Below are positions 1 through 8,057 of a DNA stretch of 13,812 nt, piece by piece. Position 1 is the first letter of the stretch. Each line of letters opens with the position of its first letter. The translations under genes were made by a program, and so were the position numbers. The notes below the pieces were generated by a model. It was given only the letters and a program-made list of their open reading frames with translations, did not search any database and was not told the DNA's origin. Source of the stretch: Syntrophobacteria bacterium (GTDB lineage Bacteria > Desulfobacterota > Syntrophobacteria > JARFUL01); NCBI GenBank assembly GCA_029289015.1, contig JARFUL010000220.1, positions 1-13,812 on the forward strand. The letters are read 5' to 3'.

Positions 1-1
1 G

Positions 2-628
2 ATCCAGGGAGAGGGCGGGGTCAACATGGCCGGGCAGGGGTTCTTCGAGGGGCTGCGCGCGCGCTCGGACGAAAAGGACCTGATACTGATCTACGACGAG
101 GTGCAGGTGGGACTCGGCCGCACGGGGAAGCTCTTTGCCCACCATCACACGGGGGTGGAGCCGGACGCGATGGCCCTGGCCAAGGCTCTGGCCAACGGGC
201 TGCCCGTGGGCGCGCTCCTGGCCACGGAAGACGCGGCCCGCGCGCTGGGCCCCGGCACCCACGCGTCCACCTTCGGGGGCGGACCCGTGATCATGGCCGC
301 GGCTTTGGCGGTCCTCGAAGAGCTCAGCGCGCCGGGGTTCCTGGAAGGGGTGAACGAGGTTGCAAGCCACCTGACCCGCGGGCTCGACGCGCTTGCCGAG
401 GAGTCGGACCTGGTGATAGAGCACCGGGGCCTGGGCCTGATCCGGGGCCTGGAGCTTACCGTAGCCTGCGCAGGCGCGGTGGAGAAGATGCTGGAAAAGG
501 GCTTCCTGGTGAACTGCACCAGGGACAACGTCTTGAGGCTGCTGCCTCCGCTCATCGTGACGAAGGGGGAGGTGGACCTTCTCCTGGCCGCGCTCCGGGA
601 GACCTTGAGGGAGATGGCCGATGGCTGA
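2..628 (+). CDS. argD: Acetylornithine aminotransferase, C-terminal part (5' end outside window)
   Basis: PLP-dependent class III aminotransferase that converts N-acetylglutamate semialdehyde to N-acetylornithine in cytoplasmic arginine synthesis; many homologues also act on succinyl-diaminopimelate. The frame is open from base 2 and starts inside the protein with IQGEGGVN, a conserved ArgD block, so the Met at base 26 is internal and not the true start. Next come YDEVQVGLGRTGKLFA, the PLP-lysine segment LAKALANGLPVGA (Lys codon 182-184), THASTFGGGPV and the C-terminal LRLLPPLIV. About 208 residues are visible of a family usually near 400. GGGP, where most relatives have GGNP, is a mild deviation. 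The stop overlaps the argF start by 8 bases, which points to translational coupling. The class III family includes other omega-aminotransferases, but the argF-argG neighbours favour ArgD. Confidence 0.93.
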   Translation: MQGEGGVNMAGQGFFEGLRARSDEKDLILIYDEVQVGLGRTGKLFAHHHTGVEPDAMALAKALANGLPVGALLATEDAARALGPGTHASTFGGGPVIMAAALAVLEELSAPGFLEGVNEVASHLTRGLDALAEESDLVIEHRGLGLIRGLELTVACAGAVEKMLEKGFLVNCTRDNVLRLLPPLIVTKGEVDLLLAALRETLREMADG

Positions 629-1538
629 AAAACGCGACCTTCTCACCATCTACGACCTGACGGGCCCGGAGATTCTAGAGCTCCTTGAGCTCTCCCAGCG
701 TCTCAAGGAGGGCTGGAAGAGGGGCGAGAGGCCGAAGCTCCTCAAGGACATGACCCTGGGGCTCATCTTCCACAAGCCCTCCACCAGGACCAGGGTCTCC
801 TTCGAGGTGGCCATGTACCAGCTCGGGGGCGCGACCACCTTCATGGACGCGGCCGAGACCCAGCTCAGCCGGGGTGAGTCACCCTTCGACGCGGGCCAGG
901 TGCTCTCGAGATACCTGGACTGCCTGGTGGTGAGGACCTACTCCCAGTCCATTGTGGAGGATATGGCCAGGGGGGCCGAAATACCGGTGATAAACGGGCT
1001 TACAGACCTCTGCCACCCCTGCCAGGTGCTCTCGGACCTCCTTACCATTAAGGAGAAGCTGGGGTCCCTCGACGACCTGGTGGTGGCCTGGGTGGGCGAC
1101 GGCAACAACATGGCCCACTCCTGGATAAACGCGGCGGCCAGGCTCGGCTTCAAGCTGAAGCTGGCCTGCCCCAGGGGTTACGAGCCCCTCGAATCGGTGG
1201 TGAAAAAGGGGATGGATGAACGCGCGCGGGTGGAGGTTGTGGACGACCCCTACTACGCTGTGGAGGGCGCGGCGGTGATAAACACCGACGTGTGGGCCTC
1301 CATGGGCCAGGAGGGGGAAAAGGACGAGAGAAAAGCCGCGTTCAGGCCCTACCAGGTCAACCGGGAGCTCCTGGAAGCCGCGGAGCCCGGCGCGATTGTC
1401 ATGCACTGCCTGCCCGCGCACCGGGGCGAGGAGATAACCGACGAGGTGCTGGACGGGCCCAGCTCCGTTGTGCTCCTCCAGGCTGAGAACAGGCTCCACC
1501 TCCAAAAGGGGCTGCTTTACAAGTTTTTGGCTGAATAA
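621..1538 (+). CDS. argF: Ornithine carbamoyltransferase
   Basis: Cytoplasmic enzyme that makes citrulline from ornithine and carbamoyl phosphate. The 305 residues match the normal family length. The carbamoyl-phosphate loop STRTR appears early (KPSTRTRVSFEVA), followed by the HPCQ motif (DLCHPCQVLSDL), DGNNMAHSW, the ornithine-side segment DVWASMGQE, and the catalytic-cysteine motif HCLPAHRGEEI near the C-terminus. All signature residues of the active enzyme are present. The ATG at 621 overlaps the end of argD by 8 bases. argG follows after 47 AT-rich bases, so the three genes read as one arginine operon. Aspartate carbamoyltransferase is the nearest alternative, but the SMGQE and HCLPAHRG motifs are specific to ornithine transcarbamylases. 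Confidence 0.97.
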   Translation: MAEKRDLLTIYDLTGPEILELLELSQRLKEGWKRGERPKLLKDMTLGLIFHKPSTRTRVSFEVAMYQLGGATTFMDAAETQLSRGESPFDAGQVLSRYLDCLVVRTYSQSIVEDMARGAEIPVINGLTDLCHPCQVLSDLLTIKEKLGSLDDLVVAWVGDGNNMAHSWINAAARLGFKLKLACPRGYEPLESVVKKGMDERARVEVVDDPYYAVEGAAVINTDVWASMGQEGEKDERKAAFRPYQVNRELLEAAEPGAIVMHCLPAHRGEEITDEVLDGPSSVVLLQAENRLHLQKGLLYKFLAE

Positions 1539-1585
1539 TGGGTGAATATTAATTAAAGAATAACTTTAAATAACAGGGGTAACAG

Positions 1586-2785
1586 TTGAGTAAGAAAGTA
1601 AAAAAGGTTGTTCTCGCATATTCGGGGGGCCTGGACACGTCCGTGATCCTGCGCTGGCTCATCAGGACATATGACTGCGAGGTGGTCGCGTTCTGCGCAG
1701 ACATCGGCCAGCGCGAGGAGCTCTCCGGAATCAGGGAGAATGCCCTGGCCACGGGCGCGTCGGACGCGGTTGTCCTGGACCTCAAGGAGGAGTTCGCGAG
1801 GGAGTACATCTTCCCCGCGTTCCGGGCCAACGCGCTCTACGAGGGGAGCTACCTCCTGGGCACGTCCCTGGCCAGGCCCATCATCGCGAAGCACCAGGTG
1901 GAGGTGGCCAAAGAGACCGGCGCGGACGCCCTGACCCACGGGGCCACGGGCAAGGGCAACGACCAGGTCCGGTTCGAGCTGGCCTACCATGCCCTCGCGC
2001 CCGGGCTTACCATCATCGCGCCGTGGCGCGAGTGGAGCTTCGGGGGCCGCAAAGAGCTTCTTAAGTTCGCAAAGGAGGAGGGGCTCGAGGTCCCCGAGAT
2101 CGCGCAGAAGGACTACTCCACCGACGGCAACCTGCTGCACATAAGCTACGAGGGGGGAATCCTGGAGGACCCATCCCGGGAGCCAGACCCCGAGATGTTC
2201 CAGTGGACTGCGGACCCCGAGGACGCGCCCGACGAGCCCACGGTTTTGGAGATAGAGTTCGAGGGGGGCGACCCCGTCGCGGTGAACGGTGAGAGGCTTT
2301 CCCCCGCGGGCCTCATGGCCCGGGTCAACGAGATCGGCGCGGCCAACGGCGTGGGCCGGGTGGACATGGTGGAGAACAGGTTCGTGGGCATGAAATCCCG
2401 GGGGGTCTATGAGACCCCCGGCGGCACCATCCTCAGGGCGGCCCACAGCGCGGTGGAGTCCATAACCATGGACAGGGAGGTGATGCTGATACGGGACTCC
2501 CTGGTTCCCCGCTACTCCCAGCTCATCTACTCGGGGTTCTGGTTCTCCCCGGAGATGCGCCTCCTCCAGGCCATGATGGACGAGGCCCAGAAAAACGTGT
2601 GGGGCAAAGCGAGGCTAAAGGTGTATAAGGGCGGTGTCTGGGTGCTGGGGCGCAGCTCCCCCAGGTCTCTTTACAGTCAGGACATCTCCACCTTCGAGGC
2701 TGAGGACGTCTACGACCAGGCGGACGCAACGGGCTTTATACGTCTCAACGCGCTCAGGCTGAAGCTGCGCGTACCCGAAGAGTAG
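1586..2785 (+). CDS. argG: Argininosuccinate synthase
   Basis: Joins citrulline and aspartate, using ATP, to make argininosuccinate. The N-terminal pyrophosphatase-type ATP loop AYSGGLDTS lies near residue 10; [49 protein letters not shown] and [11 protein letters not shown] follow in the family order. Length (399 residues) is normal. The start is TTG at 1586, chosen because it gives the usual [15 protein letters not shown]-terminus and has AGGGG six bases upstream (1575-1579). The 47-base gap after argF is strikingly AT-rich for this sequence. It could hold a weak internal promoter (TTGGCT at 1527-1532 with TAATTA at 1550-1555), but the match is poor. The partner gene argH, often next in arginine operons, is absent here. 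Confidence 0.97.
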   Translation: MSKKVKKVVLAYSGGLDTSVILRWLIRTYDCEVVAFCADIGQREELSGIRENALATGASDAVVLDLKEEFAREYIFPAFRANALYEGSYLLGTSLARPIIAKHQVEVAKETGADALTHGATGKGNDQVRFELAYHALAPGLTIIAPWREWSFGGRKELLKFAKEEGLEVPEIAQKDYSTDGNLLHISYEGGILEDPSREPDPEMFQWTADPEDAPDEPTVLEIEFEGGDPVAVNGERLSPAGLMARVNEIGAANGVGRVDMVENRFVGMKSRGVYETPGGTILRAAHSAVESITMDREVMLIRDSLVPRYSQLIYSGFWFSPEMRLLQAMMDEAQKNVWGKARLKVYKGGVWVLGRSSPRSLYSQDISTFEAEDVYDQADATGFIRLNALRLKLRVPEE

Positions 2786-2804
2786 GGCTTTCGGCTTTTC
2801 AATA

Positions 2805-3899
2805 GTGGCTTTAGACACAAATAGGGTCGCCCTCCCGGGGGGCCGGGCCTTTAGAGCCATCGTAACGGTCCTCTTTTTGGCTCTCGCTCTTGCGCTTGGG
2901 GTCTGTATCGGGGGCTGCGGCAAGAAGAGGCCCCCCATGCCGGTGGCCGCGAAGGTCCCGGAAACGGTCTCAGGGCTCCATTACACCCTCCGGGAGGGGC
3001 TGGTGGAGATAAGCTTCCGCGCGCCCGAGAGATACCAGGACCGGAGCCTCCTCAAGGGCTCAGACAGGCTCATTATCCTTAGGGCCCGGGTTCCCTTTGC
3101 GGACCGGGACTGCCCGGACTGCCCCAGGAAATTCGAGGAGCTCCTCGGGGTTACCCTGGACTTTCCCAGGGGGCTGGTAAGGAAGCACGGCAGGATGTTT
3201 TATGCCGACCAGGAGGTGAGCCCGAACGTGCAGTACCTCTACGAGGTCGTGGTTCAAGGCGAGGACGGAGCCGTAAGCCCGGTCTCAAAGAGACTGGTGA
3301 TGGACGTAACCGAGCCCCCCGACGCGCCCCCTTCGATCTCCGGGAGGTACGGGGCCCGGGAGGTCTCCCTCTCCTGGAGCAAGGTGGCCCACCCGGAAAA
3401 GACGGTCTACTACAACGTATACCGCCGGGAAGAGGGACAGGAGAGTTTTGCGAGGATCAACAGGAGCCCCCTCGTGCAGAACAGCTACGTGGATGACACC
3501 GCGCAGCCCGAGAAGGTCTATGTCTACGGGGTCAGGGCCGGGCTGAAGGAGAGGGGGACCATGTCGGAGTCCGCGCTCTCGAGGCTCATTGACGCGGGCC
3601 CGATCCTCTATCACAGGCCCCCCGCGCCCGATGGGCTCGTGGCCATACCCAGGGGGGACGCGGTGGAGCTCAAATGGGAGCCGGTGAAGGCCGAAGGGCT
3701 GAGGGGCTACCGGGTCTACCGCATTGGGGGCGGCAAGGGGCAGATCGTCCTGACGCCATCCCTAGTCACAGACACCGTGTACCGCGACGCCGCGGTGGAA
3801 CGGGGAGCGGTCTACGGCTACGCGGTGACCGCGGTCGCGGGCGAGAAGACCGACGCGGAGTCGTTGTACTCCGCATGGAAAGACGTGTTTTTGCCGTAA
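2805..3899 (+). CDS. Predicted lipoprotein with two fibronectin type III-like domains
   Basis: Probable envelope lipoprotein of unknown function, 364 residues. A basic N-region and a hydrophobic stretch (about residues 19-37) lead to a lipobox-like IGGC with the lipidated Cys at 38. The mature N-terminus CGKKRPPMP resembles the CG-x-KGP-x-xP start of LptM/YifL-type lipoproteins. A C-P-D-C pair (Cys103, Cys106) lies in the first third. Two FN3-like beta units follow at about 171-266 and 272-360, marked by VSLSWSKV...YYNVYRR and VELKWEPV...GYRVYR. The GTG at 2805 has no clear ribosome binding site and the N-region is long, so the true start could be slightly downstream. It lies 19 bases after argG and 30 before lysA. 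I recall similar lipoproteins upstream of lysA in deltaproteobacteria; any role beyond the envelope is inference. Confidence 0.85.
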   Translation: MALDTNRVALPGGRAFRAIVTVLFLALALALGVCIGGCGKKRPPMPVAAKVPETVSGLHYTLREGLVEISFRAPERYQDRSLLKGSDRLIILRARVPFADRDCPDCPRKFEELLGVTLDFPRGLVRKHGRMFYADQEVSPNVQYLYEVVVQGEDGAVSPVSKRLVMDVTEPPDAPPSISGRYGAREVSLSWSKVAHPEKTVYYNVYRREEGQESFARINRSPLVQNSYVDDTAQPEKVYVYGVRAGLKERGTMSESALSRLIDAGPILYHRPPAPDGLVAIPRGDAVELKWEPVKAEGLRGYRVYRIGGGKGQIVLTPSLVTDTVYRDAAVERGAVYGYAVTAVAGEKTDAESLYSAWKDVFLP

Positions 3900-3929
3900 C
3901 ACTCGACCAACACGGGGCATCATCAGGCT

Positions 3930-5246
3930 ATGCATCACTTCCACTATATGGACGAGGAGCTCTTCTGTGAAGAGGTGAGGGTATCCGACGTGGCCGACGC
4001 GGTGGGCACCCCCTTCTACCTGTACAGCCACGCGACCCTGACCCATCACTTCAGGGTCTTCGACTCCGCGTTCGAGGAGATACCCCACCTGGTCTGCTTC
4101 TCCGTGAAGGCCAACTCCAACCTCGCGATCCTGAAGCTCTTCGCAGACCTGGGCGGAGGCGCGGACATCGTGTCCGGCGGGGAGCTGTTCAGGTCCCTCA
4201 AGGCGGGGATCGAGCCGCAAAAGATAGTCTTCTCCGGCGTGGGCAAGACCCCCCAGGAGATGCGGGAGGCCCTTGACGCGGGGATCCTCATGTTCAACGT
4301 GGAGTCCGCGCAGGAGCTGGACCTCCTCAACACCATCGCGGGGCAGATGGGAAAGGTCGCGCCGGTCTCCATCCGGGTGAACCCCGACGTGGACCCCAAG
4401 ACCCACCCCTACATCTCCACCGGGCTCAAGAAGAACAAGTTCGGCATAGAGCTTGAGGACGCGATCCAGGAGTACTTCAGGACCGCAGAGCTCGAAAACC
4501 TCGAGGTGGTGGGCATAAGCTGCCACATAGGCTCCCAGCTCACCGAGGTGGACCCCTTTGTGGACTCCTTCAGCAGGGTCAAGGATTTGGTGGCCAGGCT
4601 GAGGGAGGAGGGCATAGACATATCCTACCTCGACCTGGGCGGGGGGCTGGGCATAACCTACTCCGACGAGGAGCCGCCCCATCCGGACAGCTATGCCAAG
4701 AGGATAATCCAGGTGCTAAAGGAGCTCTACACCGCGGGCGTCGTGGGCGCGGCCGTGGGCAACGGCCTGGTCCACGCAAGGCCCCGCGACCTGACCCTGA
4801 TCCTGGAGCCCGGCCGGGTCATCGTGGGAAACGCGGGGATCCTGGTGACCAGGGTGCTCTACAACAAAGAGGGGGTGAAGAAGCGCTTTATAATCGTGGA
4901 CGCGGCCATGAACGACCTGGCCCGTCCCGCGCTCTACGACTCCTACCACCGCATCATGCCAGTGACCGACCCGGGGAGAAAAAAGGTGGCCGCGGATGTG
5001 GTGGGGCCCATCTGCGAGTCAGGCGACTTTCTGGCCAGGGACCGTGAAGACATACCCGACGCGTCCAGGGGCGAGCTCCTCGCGGTCATGTCCGCGGGGG
5101 CCTACGGGTTCACCATGTCATCGAATTACAACTCCCGGCCCAGGGTCGCTGAAGTATTGGCCAAGGGCGACGAGTTATTCGTGGTGAGGGAGAGGGAGAG
5201 CTACGAGGAGCTGGTAAGGGGCGAGTCCATGCCCGAGGGGATCTAA
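3930..5246 (+). CDS. lysA: Diaminopimelate decarboxylase
   Basis: Fold-III PLP enzyme that decarboxylates meso-diaminopimelate to L-lysine, the last lysine step. The PLP lysine is Lys60 in CFSVKANSN. SCHIGSQ (about 197-203), DLGGGLG (about 235), EPGR (293-296), CESGD (362-366) and GAYGFTMSSNYNSRPR complete the active-site set. The ATG at 3930 gives MHHFHYMDEELFCEE, the usual N-terminus for this group, although the ribosome site is weak. Length is 438 residues against roughly 415 for close relatives. The excess sits at about residues 265-285, a Gly/Val/Ala-rich insertion just before RDLTLILEPGR; it is in frame and leaves all catalytic motifs intact. dapF follows after 23 bases. Confidence 0.97.
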   Translation: MHHFHYMDEELFCEEVRVSDVADAVGTPFYLYSHATLTHHFRVFDSAFEEIPHLVCFSVKANSNLAILKLFADLGGGADIVSGGELFRSLKAGIEPQKIVFSGVGKTPQEMREALDAGILMFNVESAQELDLLNTIAGQMGKVAPVSIRVNPDVDPKTHPYISTGLKKNKFGIELEDAIQEYFRTAELENLEVVGISCHIGSQLTEVDPFVDSFSRVKDLVARLREEGIDISYLDLGGGLGITYSDEEPPHPDSYAKRIIQVLKELYTAGVVGAAVGNGLVHARPRDLTLILEPGRVIVGNAGILVTRVLYNKEGVKKRFIIVDAAMNDLARPALYDSYHRIMPVTDPGRKKVAADVVGPICESGDFLARDREDIPDASRGELLAVMSAGAYGFTMSSNYNSRPRVAEVLAKGDELFVVRERESYEELVRGESMPEGI

Positions 5247-5269
5247 CCTGTATTTCGCGGAGGTACGAG

Positions 5270-6127
5270 GTGGAAGGTCTGGCCTTCACCAAGATGAGCG
5301 GCTCGGGAAACGACTTCATTCTCATAGACAACCGTGAGGGCCTGGTGGCCCCGGAGGCCGCGCGGTCCCTGGTGGAAAAGGTCTGCACCAGAAGGCTCTC
5401 CGTGGGCGCGGACGGGCTGATACTCATCGAGAGCGATCCGGAGCTCGACTTTGGGTGGAGGTTCTTCAACGCGGACGGCTCCGAGGTGGAGATGTGCGGC
5501 AACGGGGGCAGGTGTGCGGCCCGGTTCGCCTATCTGAACGGCATCGCGGGAGAGAAGCTCGCGTTCAGGACCGTTGCGGGCACGGTGCACGCGCAGGTGA
5601 AGGGCGCCAGGGTGAAGCTCGAGATGCCGGACCCGCACTCCCTCGAAGTCTCCTATCCCCTCGAGATGAAACATGAGACCCTCACCGTGTCCAGCGTAAC
5701 CGCGGGGGTGCCCCACGTGGTTGTGGTTCTGGGCTCGCCCGGGGAGCTGGAAGGGGCCGAGGTGGTGAGGATAGGGAGAGCCATCCGCTACCACGAAAGG
5801 TATGCGCCAGCGGGCACCAACGCGAACTTCATCCACATGACAGGGCCGAGAGCCCTTGCCATCCGCACCTACGAGCGGGGGGTTGAGGACGAGACCTTCG
5901 CGTGCGGCACCGGCTCCATCGCGGCCGCGTTGGTGGCCGCGGAGATGGGCCTGGTTCAGCCCCCGGTGGAGGTCATGACCATGTCCGGCGAGACCCTCTA
6001 CATCCACTTTTCCCGGGGCCGCGAGGGTTTCAGGGAGGTCTTTCTGGAGGGGGGTGCGAGGGTGATATACACGGGAAGGCTCTCAAAAGAGGCCGTAGAA
6101 TTCCTTCTTGGCGTTTCGGCCGGATAG
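5270..6127 (+). CDS. dapF: Diaminopimelate epimerase
   Basis: PLP-independent epimerase that converts LL-diaminopimelate to meso-diaminopimelate for peptidoglycan and for LysA. Two catalytic cysteines are visible: Cys76 in MCGNGGRCAARF and Cys212 in FACGTGSIAAA. The N-terminal KMSGSGNDFILID, GADGLILI, the middle AGVPHVVV and the GTNANFI segment are all typical. Length (285 residues) is normal. The start is GTG at 5270, which gives the standard distance to KMSGSGNDF; GGAGG (5259-5263) provides a ribosome site. The gene is 23 bases after lysA and is probably co-transcribed with it. A 122-base gap follows before dapA. Confidence 0.97.
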   Translation: MEGLAFTKMSGSGNDFILIDNREGLVAPEAARSLVEKVCTRRLSVGADGLILIESDPELDFGWRFFNADGSEVEMCGNGGRCAARFAYLNGIAGEKLAFRTVAGTVHAQVKGARVKLEMPDPHSLEVSYPLEMKHETLTVSSVTAGVPHVVVVLGSPGELEGAEVVRIGRAIRYHERYAPAGTNANFIHMTGPRALAIRTYERGVEDETFACGTGSIAAALVAAEMGLVQPPVEVMTMSGETLYIHFSRGREGFREVFLEGGARVIYTGRLSKEAVEFLLGVSAG

Positions 6128-6158
6128 AAGTTATAGTAAGGCTCAGACTTTAACCGGG

Positions 6159-6187
6159 CCCCGGTATTCAACATATTCCTGCCGGGG
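6159..6187 (+). other. GC-rich hairpin in the dapF-dapA gap
   Basis: CCCCGG (6159-6164) pairs with CCGGGG (6182-6187) around a 17-base loop. A short T-rich patch (TTTTTATT) comes about 20 bases later, too far away for a standard terminator. It could be an RNA processing or attenuation element, or chance pairing in GC-rich DNA. Confidence 0.25.
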
Positions 6188-6249
6188 GGCTCCTATCATT
6201 GGGGTTGTCTTTTTATTATCACCTAAAGGGTAGCACAGGAGGTTTTGCC

Positions 6250-7134
6250 ATGAAGACGGACATGTTTAGGGGAAGCTTTGTGGCCATTGTCACCCCCTTC
6301 AAGGACGGCGAGGTGGACTGGGAGGGGCTGGAGAAGCTCATAGAGTTCCAGATCGAGGGCGGCACCAATGTCATCGTTCCCTGCGGCACCACCGGCGAGT
6401 CGCCCACCCTGAGCCACGACGAGCACGACCAGGTGATCGAGTTCGCCGTGAAGAAGGTGAACGGAAGGGTGCCCGTGGTCGCGGGCACGGGGTCCAACTC
6501 CACCGCGGAGGCCATCAGGCTCACCAGGCACGCAGAAGAGGTGGGCGCAGACGGCTCGCTCCAGGTGGCCCCGTACTACAACAAACCCACCCAAGAGGGG
6601 CTCTACAGGCACTACAAGGCCATAGCGGACGCGGTCTCCATCCCGCTCATCGTCTACAACATCCCCGGCCGCTCCGGGATCAACATCGACCCCCCGACCG
6701 TGGCGCGCATGGCTGAGATAGAGAACATCGTGGGCATAACAGAGGCCTCCGGCTCCATGGCCCAGATCACCGAGGTGATACGGCTCTGCGGCCCCGACTT
6801 CATCGTGGTCTCGGGGGACGACCCCATCACCTATCCCCTGATCTGCGTGGGCGGGCACGGCGTCATCTCGGTGGTGGCCAACATCATCCCCAGGGAGAAC
6901 GCCGAGCTGTGCCGCCTCGCGATTAGCGGCGACCACGACGAGGCCAGGAAGCTCTACTACAAGATGCTCCCCCTTAGCCGGGCGATGTTCGTGGAGACCA
7001 ACCCCGCGCCGGTGAAGGCCGCGCTCGACATGATGGGAATGGTCTCGGATGAGGTGAGGCTGCCGCTCGCGCCGCTTCTGCCCGGGAGCAGGGAGAAGCT
7101 TAAGAAGGTGATGGAGGAGTTCGGCCTGCTCTAG
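6250..7134 (+). CDS. dapA: 4-hydroxy-tetrahydrodipicolinate synthase homologue lacking the Schiff-base lysine
   Basis: Family enzyme that condenses pyruvate with aspartate semialdehyde, the first committed step of diaminopimelate synthesis. The ATG at 6250 was chosen because AGGAGG (6237-6242) lies seven bases upstream and MKTDMFRGSFVAIVTPF is the usual N-terminus; the frame is open further upstream. Length (294 residues) is normal. GTTGES (Thr47, Thr48), APYYNKPTQEGLY (Tyr109, Tyr110), the substrate-binding VYNIPGRSG (Tyr136, Arg141) and SGDD followed by GGHGVISVVAN are all present. The catalytic lysine, expected in GIKEASG (E. coli Lys161), is Thr164: the codon at 6739-6741 is ACA where AAA would give lysine. 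Gln105 and Ala107 beside the tyrosines also look unusual. The family is clear; activity is doubtful as read. Paralogous lyases such as NAL or KDG aldolase also need that lysine, so reassignment does not explain the loss. Confidence 0.92.
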   Translation: MKTDMFRGSFVAIVTPFKDGEVDWEGLEKLIEFQIEGGTNVIVPCGTTGESPTLSHDEHDQVIEFAVKKVNGRVPVVAGTGSNSTAEAIRLTRHAEEVGADGSLQVAPYYNKPTQEGLYRHYKAIADAVSIPLIVYNIPGRSGINIDPPTVARMAEIENIVGITEASGSMAQITEVIRLCGPDFIVVSGDDPITYPLICVGGHGVISVVANIIPRENAELCRLAISGDHDEARKLYYKMLPLSRAMFVETNPAPVKAALDMMGMVSDEVRLPLAPLLPGSREKLKKVMEEFGLL

Positions 7135-7254
7135 GTCTTTCGGCCGGAGCCGGGCCGTGTCATCCGGTGAGAATTTGAGGGAAGGGGACTGGGCCTGTCT
7201 TGATTCTTTTCTCTTGACTCCGCTTGGGATTTGCCCAAAAAGGAGAGCTTAGGT

Positions 7255-8055
7255 ATGGTGAGAGCGATCGTGGCCGGCGCGGCCGGCAGGATGGGCGGAA
7301 GGATTATTCACAATATTATAAACAGTGAAGGCATCGAGGTGGCCGCGGCGTTCGAGGCCCCGGGACATCCGGCCGTAGGCAAGGACGCGGGGGAGGTTGC
7401 AGGCGCGGGAAACCTCGGGATCGTGGTGGCCGGCTCCCTGGAAGAGGTGATAGCCGCGGGGGACGTGCTCATAGACTTCACCCACCACACCACGACCCTG
7501 GGCCACGTTCAGGCGGCTGCTAAGAACGGGAAATGTCTGGTGATAGGCACCACCGGCCACTCCGAGGAGGAGCTTTCAGCCATCCGGGAGGACGCGCCCA
7601 AGACCCCGTGCGTGATGGCTCCCAACATGTCCATGGGCGTGAACCTCATGTTCAAGATGGCCGCGAAGATAGCCGAGGTGGTGAGCGGCTTCGACATCGA
7701 GATAATCGAGGCCCACCACAACCTGAAGAAGGACGCGCCCAGTGGCACCGCGGTGAAGCTGGGCAAGGTGATCGCGGAAGCGGTGGGCAGGGACTACGAG
7801 AAGGTCGCGGTCTTCGCGAGGCACGGCATAATAGGGGAGCGCACCAAAGGGGAGATCGGGATCCAGACCATCCGCGCGGGAGACATCGTGGGGGAGCATA
7901 CCGTTATCTACGCGGGGGTGGGCGAGAGGCTGGAGTTCACCCACCGGGCCCACTCCCGGGACACCTTCGCGTCCGGCGCGGTGAGGGCCGCGCTCTGGGT
8001 GGTGAACCAGCCGCCGGGCCTCTACGACATGGCCGACGTGCTGGGGCTCTCCTAG
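7255..8055 (+). CDS. dapB: 4-hydroxy-tetrahydrodipicolinate reductase
   Basis: NAD(P)H-dependent reductase that acts on the DapA product to give tetrahydrodipicolinate. The Rossmann dinucleotide motif GAAGRMGG lies at about residues 8-15, followed by DFTHHTTT, GTTGHSEEE, APNMSMGVNLMF and the catalytic block EAHHNLKKDAPSGTA, with the expected His pair and Lys. The C-terminal half has the usual tetramerisation fold features (GEHTVIYAG, EFTHRAHSRDTFA). The 266 residues match the family. The ATG at 7255 has AGGAG (7241-7245) nine bases upstream. A longer frame from a TTG at 7231 is less likely because it would put the ribosome site inside the gene. The FAH-family gene begins two bases after the stop. 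Confidence 0.97.
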   Translation: MVRAIVAGAAGRMGGRIIHNIINSEGIEVAAAFEAPGHPAVGKDAGEVAGAGNLGIVVAGSLEEVIAAGDVLIDFTHHTTTLGHVQAAAKNGKCLVIGTTGHSEEELSAIREDAPKTPCVMAPNMSMGVNLMFKMAAKIAEVVSGFDIEIIEAHHNLKKDAPSGTAVKLGKVIAEAVGRDYEKVAVFARHGIIGERTKGEIGIQTIRAGDIVGEHTVIYAGVGERLEFTHRAHSRDTFASGAVRAALWVVNQPPGLYDMADVLGLS

Positions 8056-8057
8056 CC

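Noticed and set aside
1553..2446. Long minus-strand frame antisense to argG
   Set aside because: Long antisense frames are common in GC-rich genes; argG itself is beyond doubt and the antisense product has no recognisable motif. The same applies to minus-strand frames at 3762-4682 and 8876-9832.
7141..7157. CGGCC/GGCCG hairpin after dapA
   Set aside because: Only five pairs and no T tract; expected by chance in GC-rich sequence.
7214..7242. Possible promoter before dapB (TTGACT)
   Set aside because: No acceptable -10 box at 16-18 bases.
7533..8057. Upstream extension of the FAH gene frame into dapB
   Set aside because: The translation is Arg/Gly-rich low-complexity shadow of dapB; the ATG at 8058 gives a normal FAH-family N-terminus.
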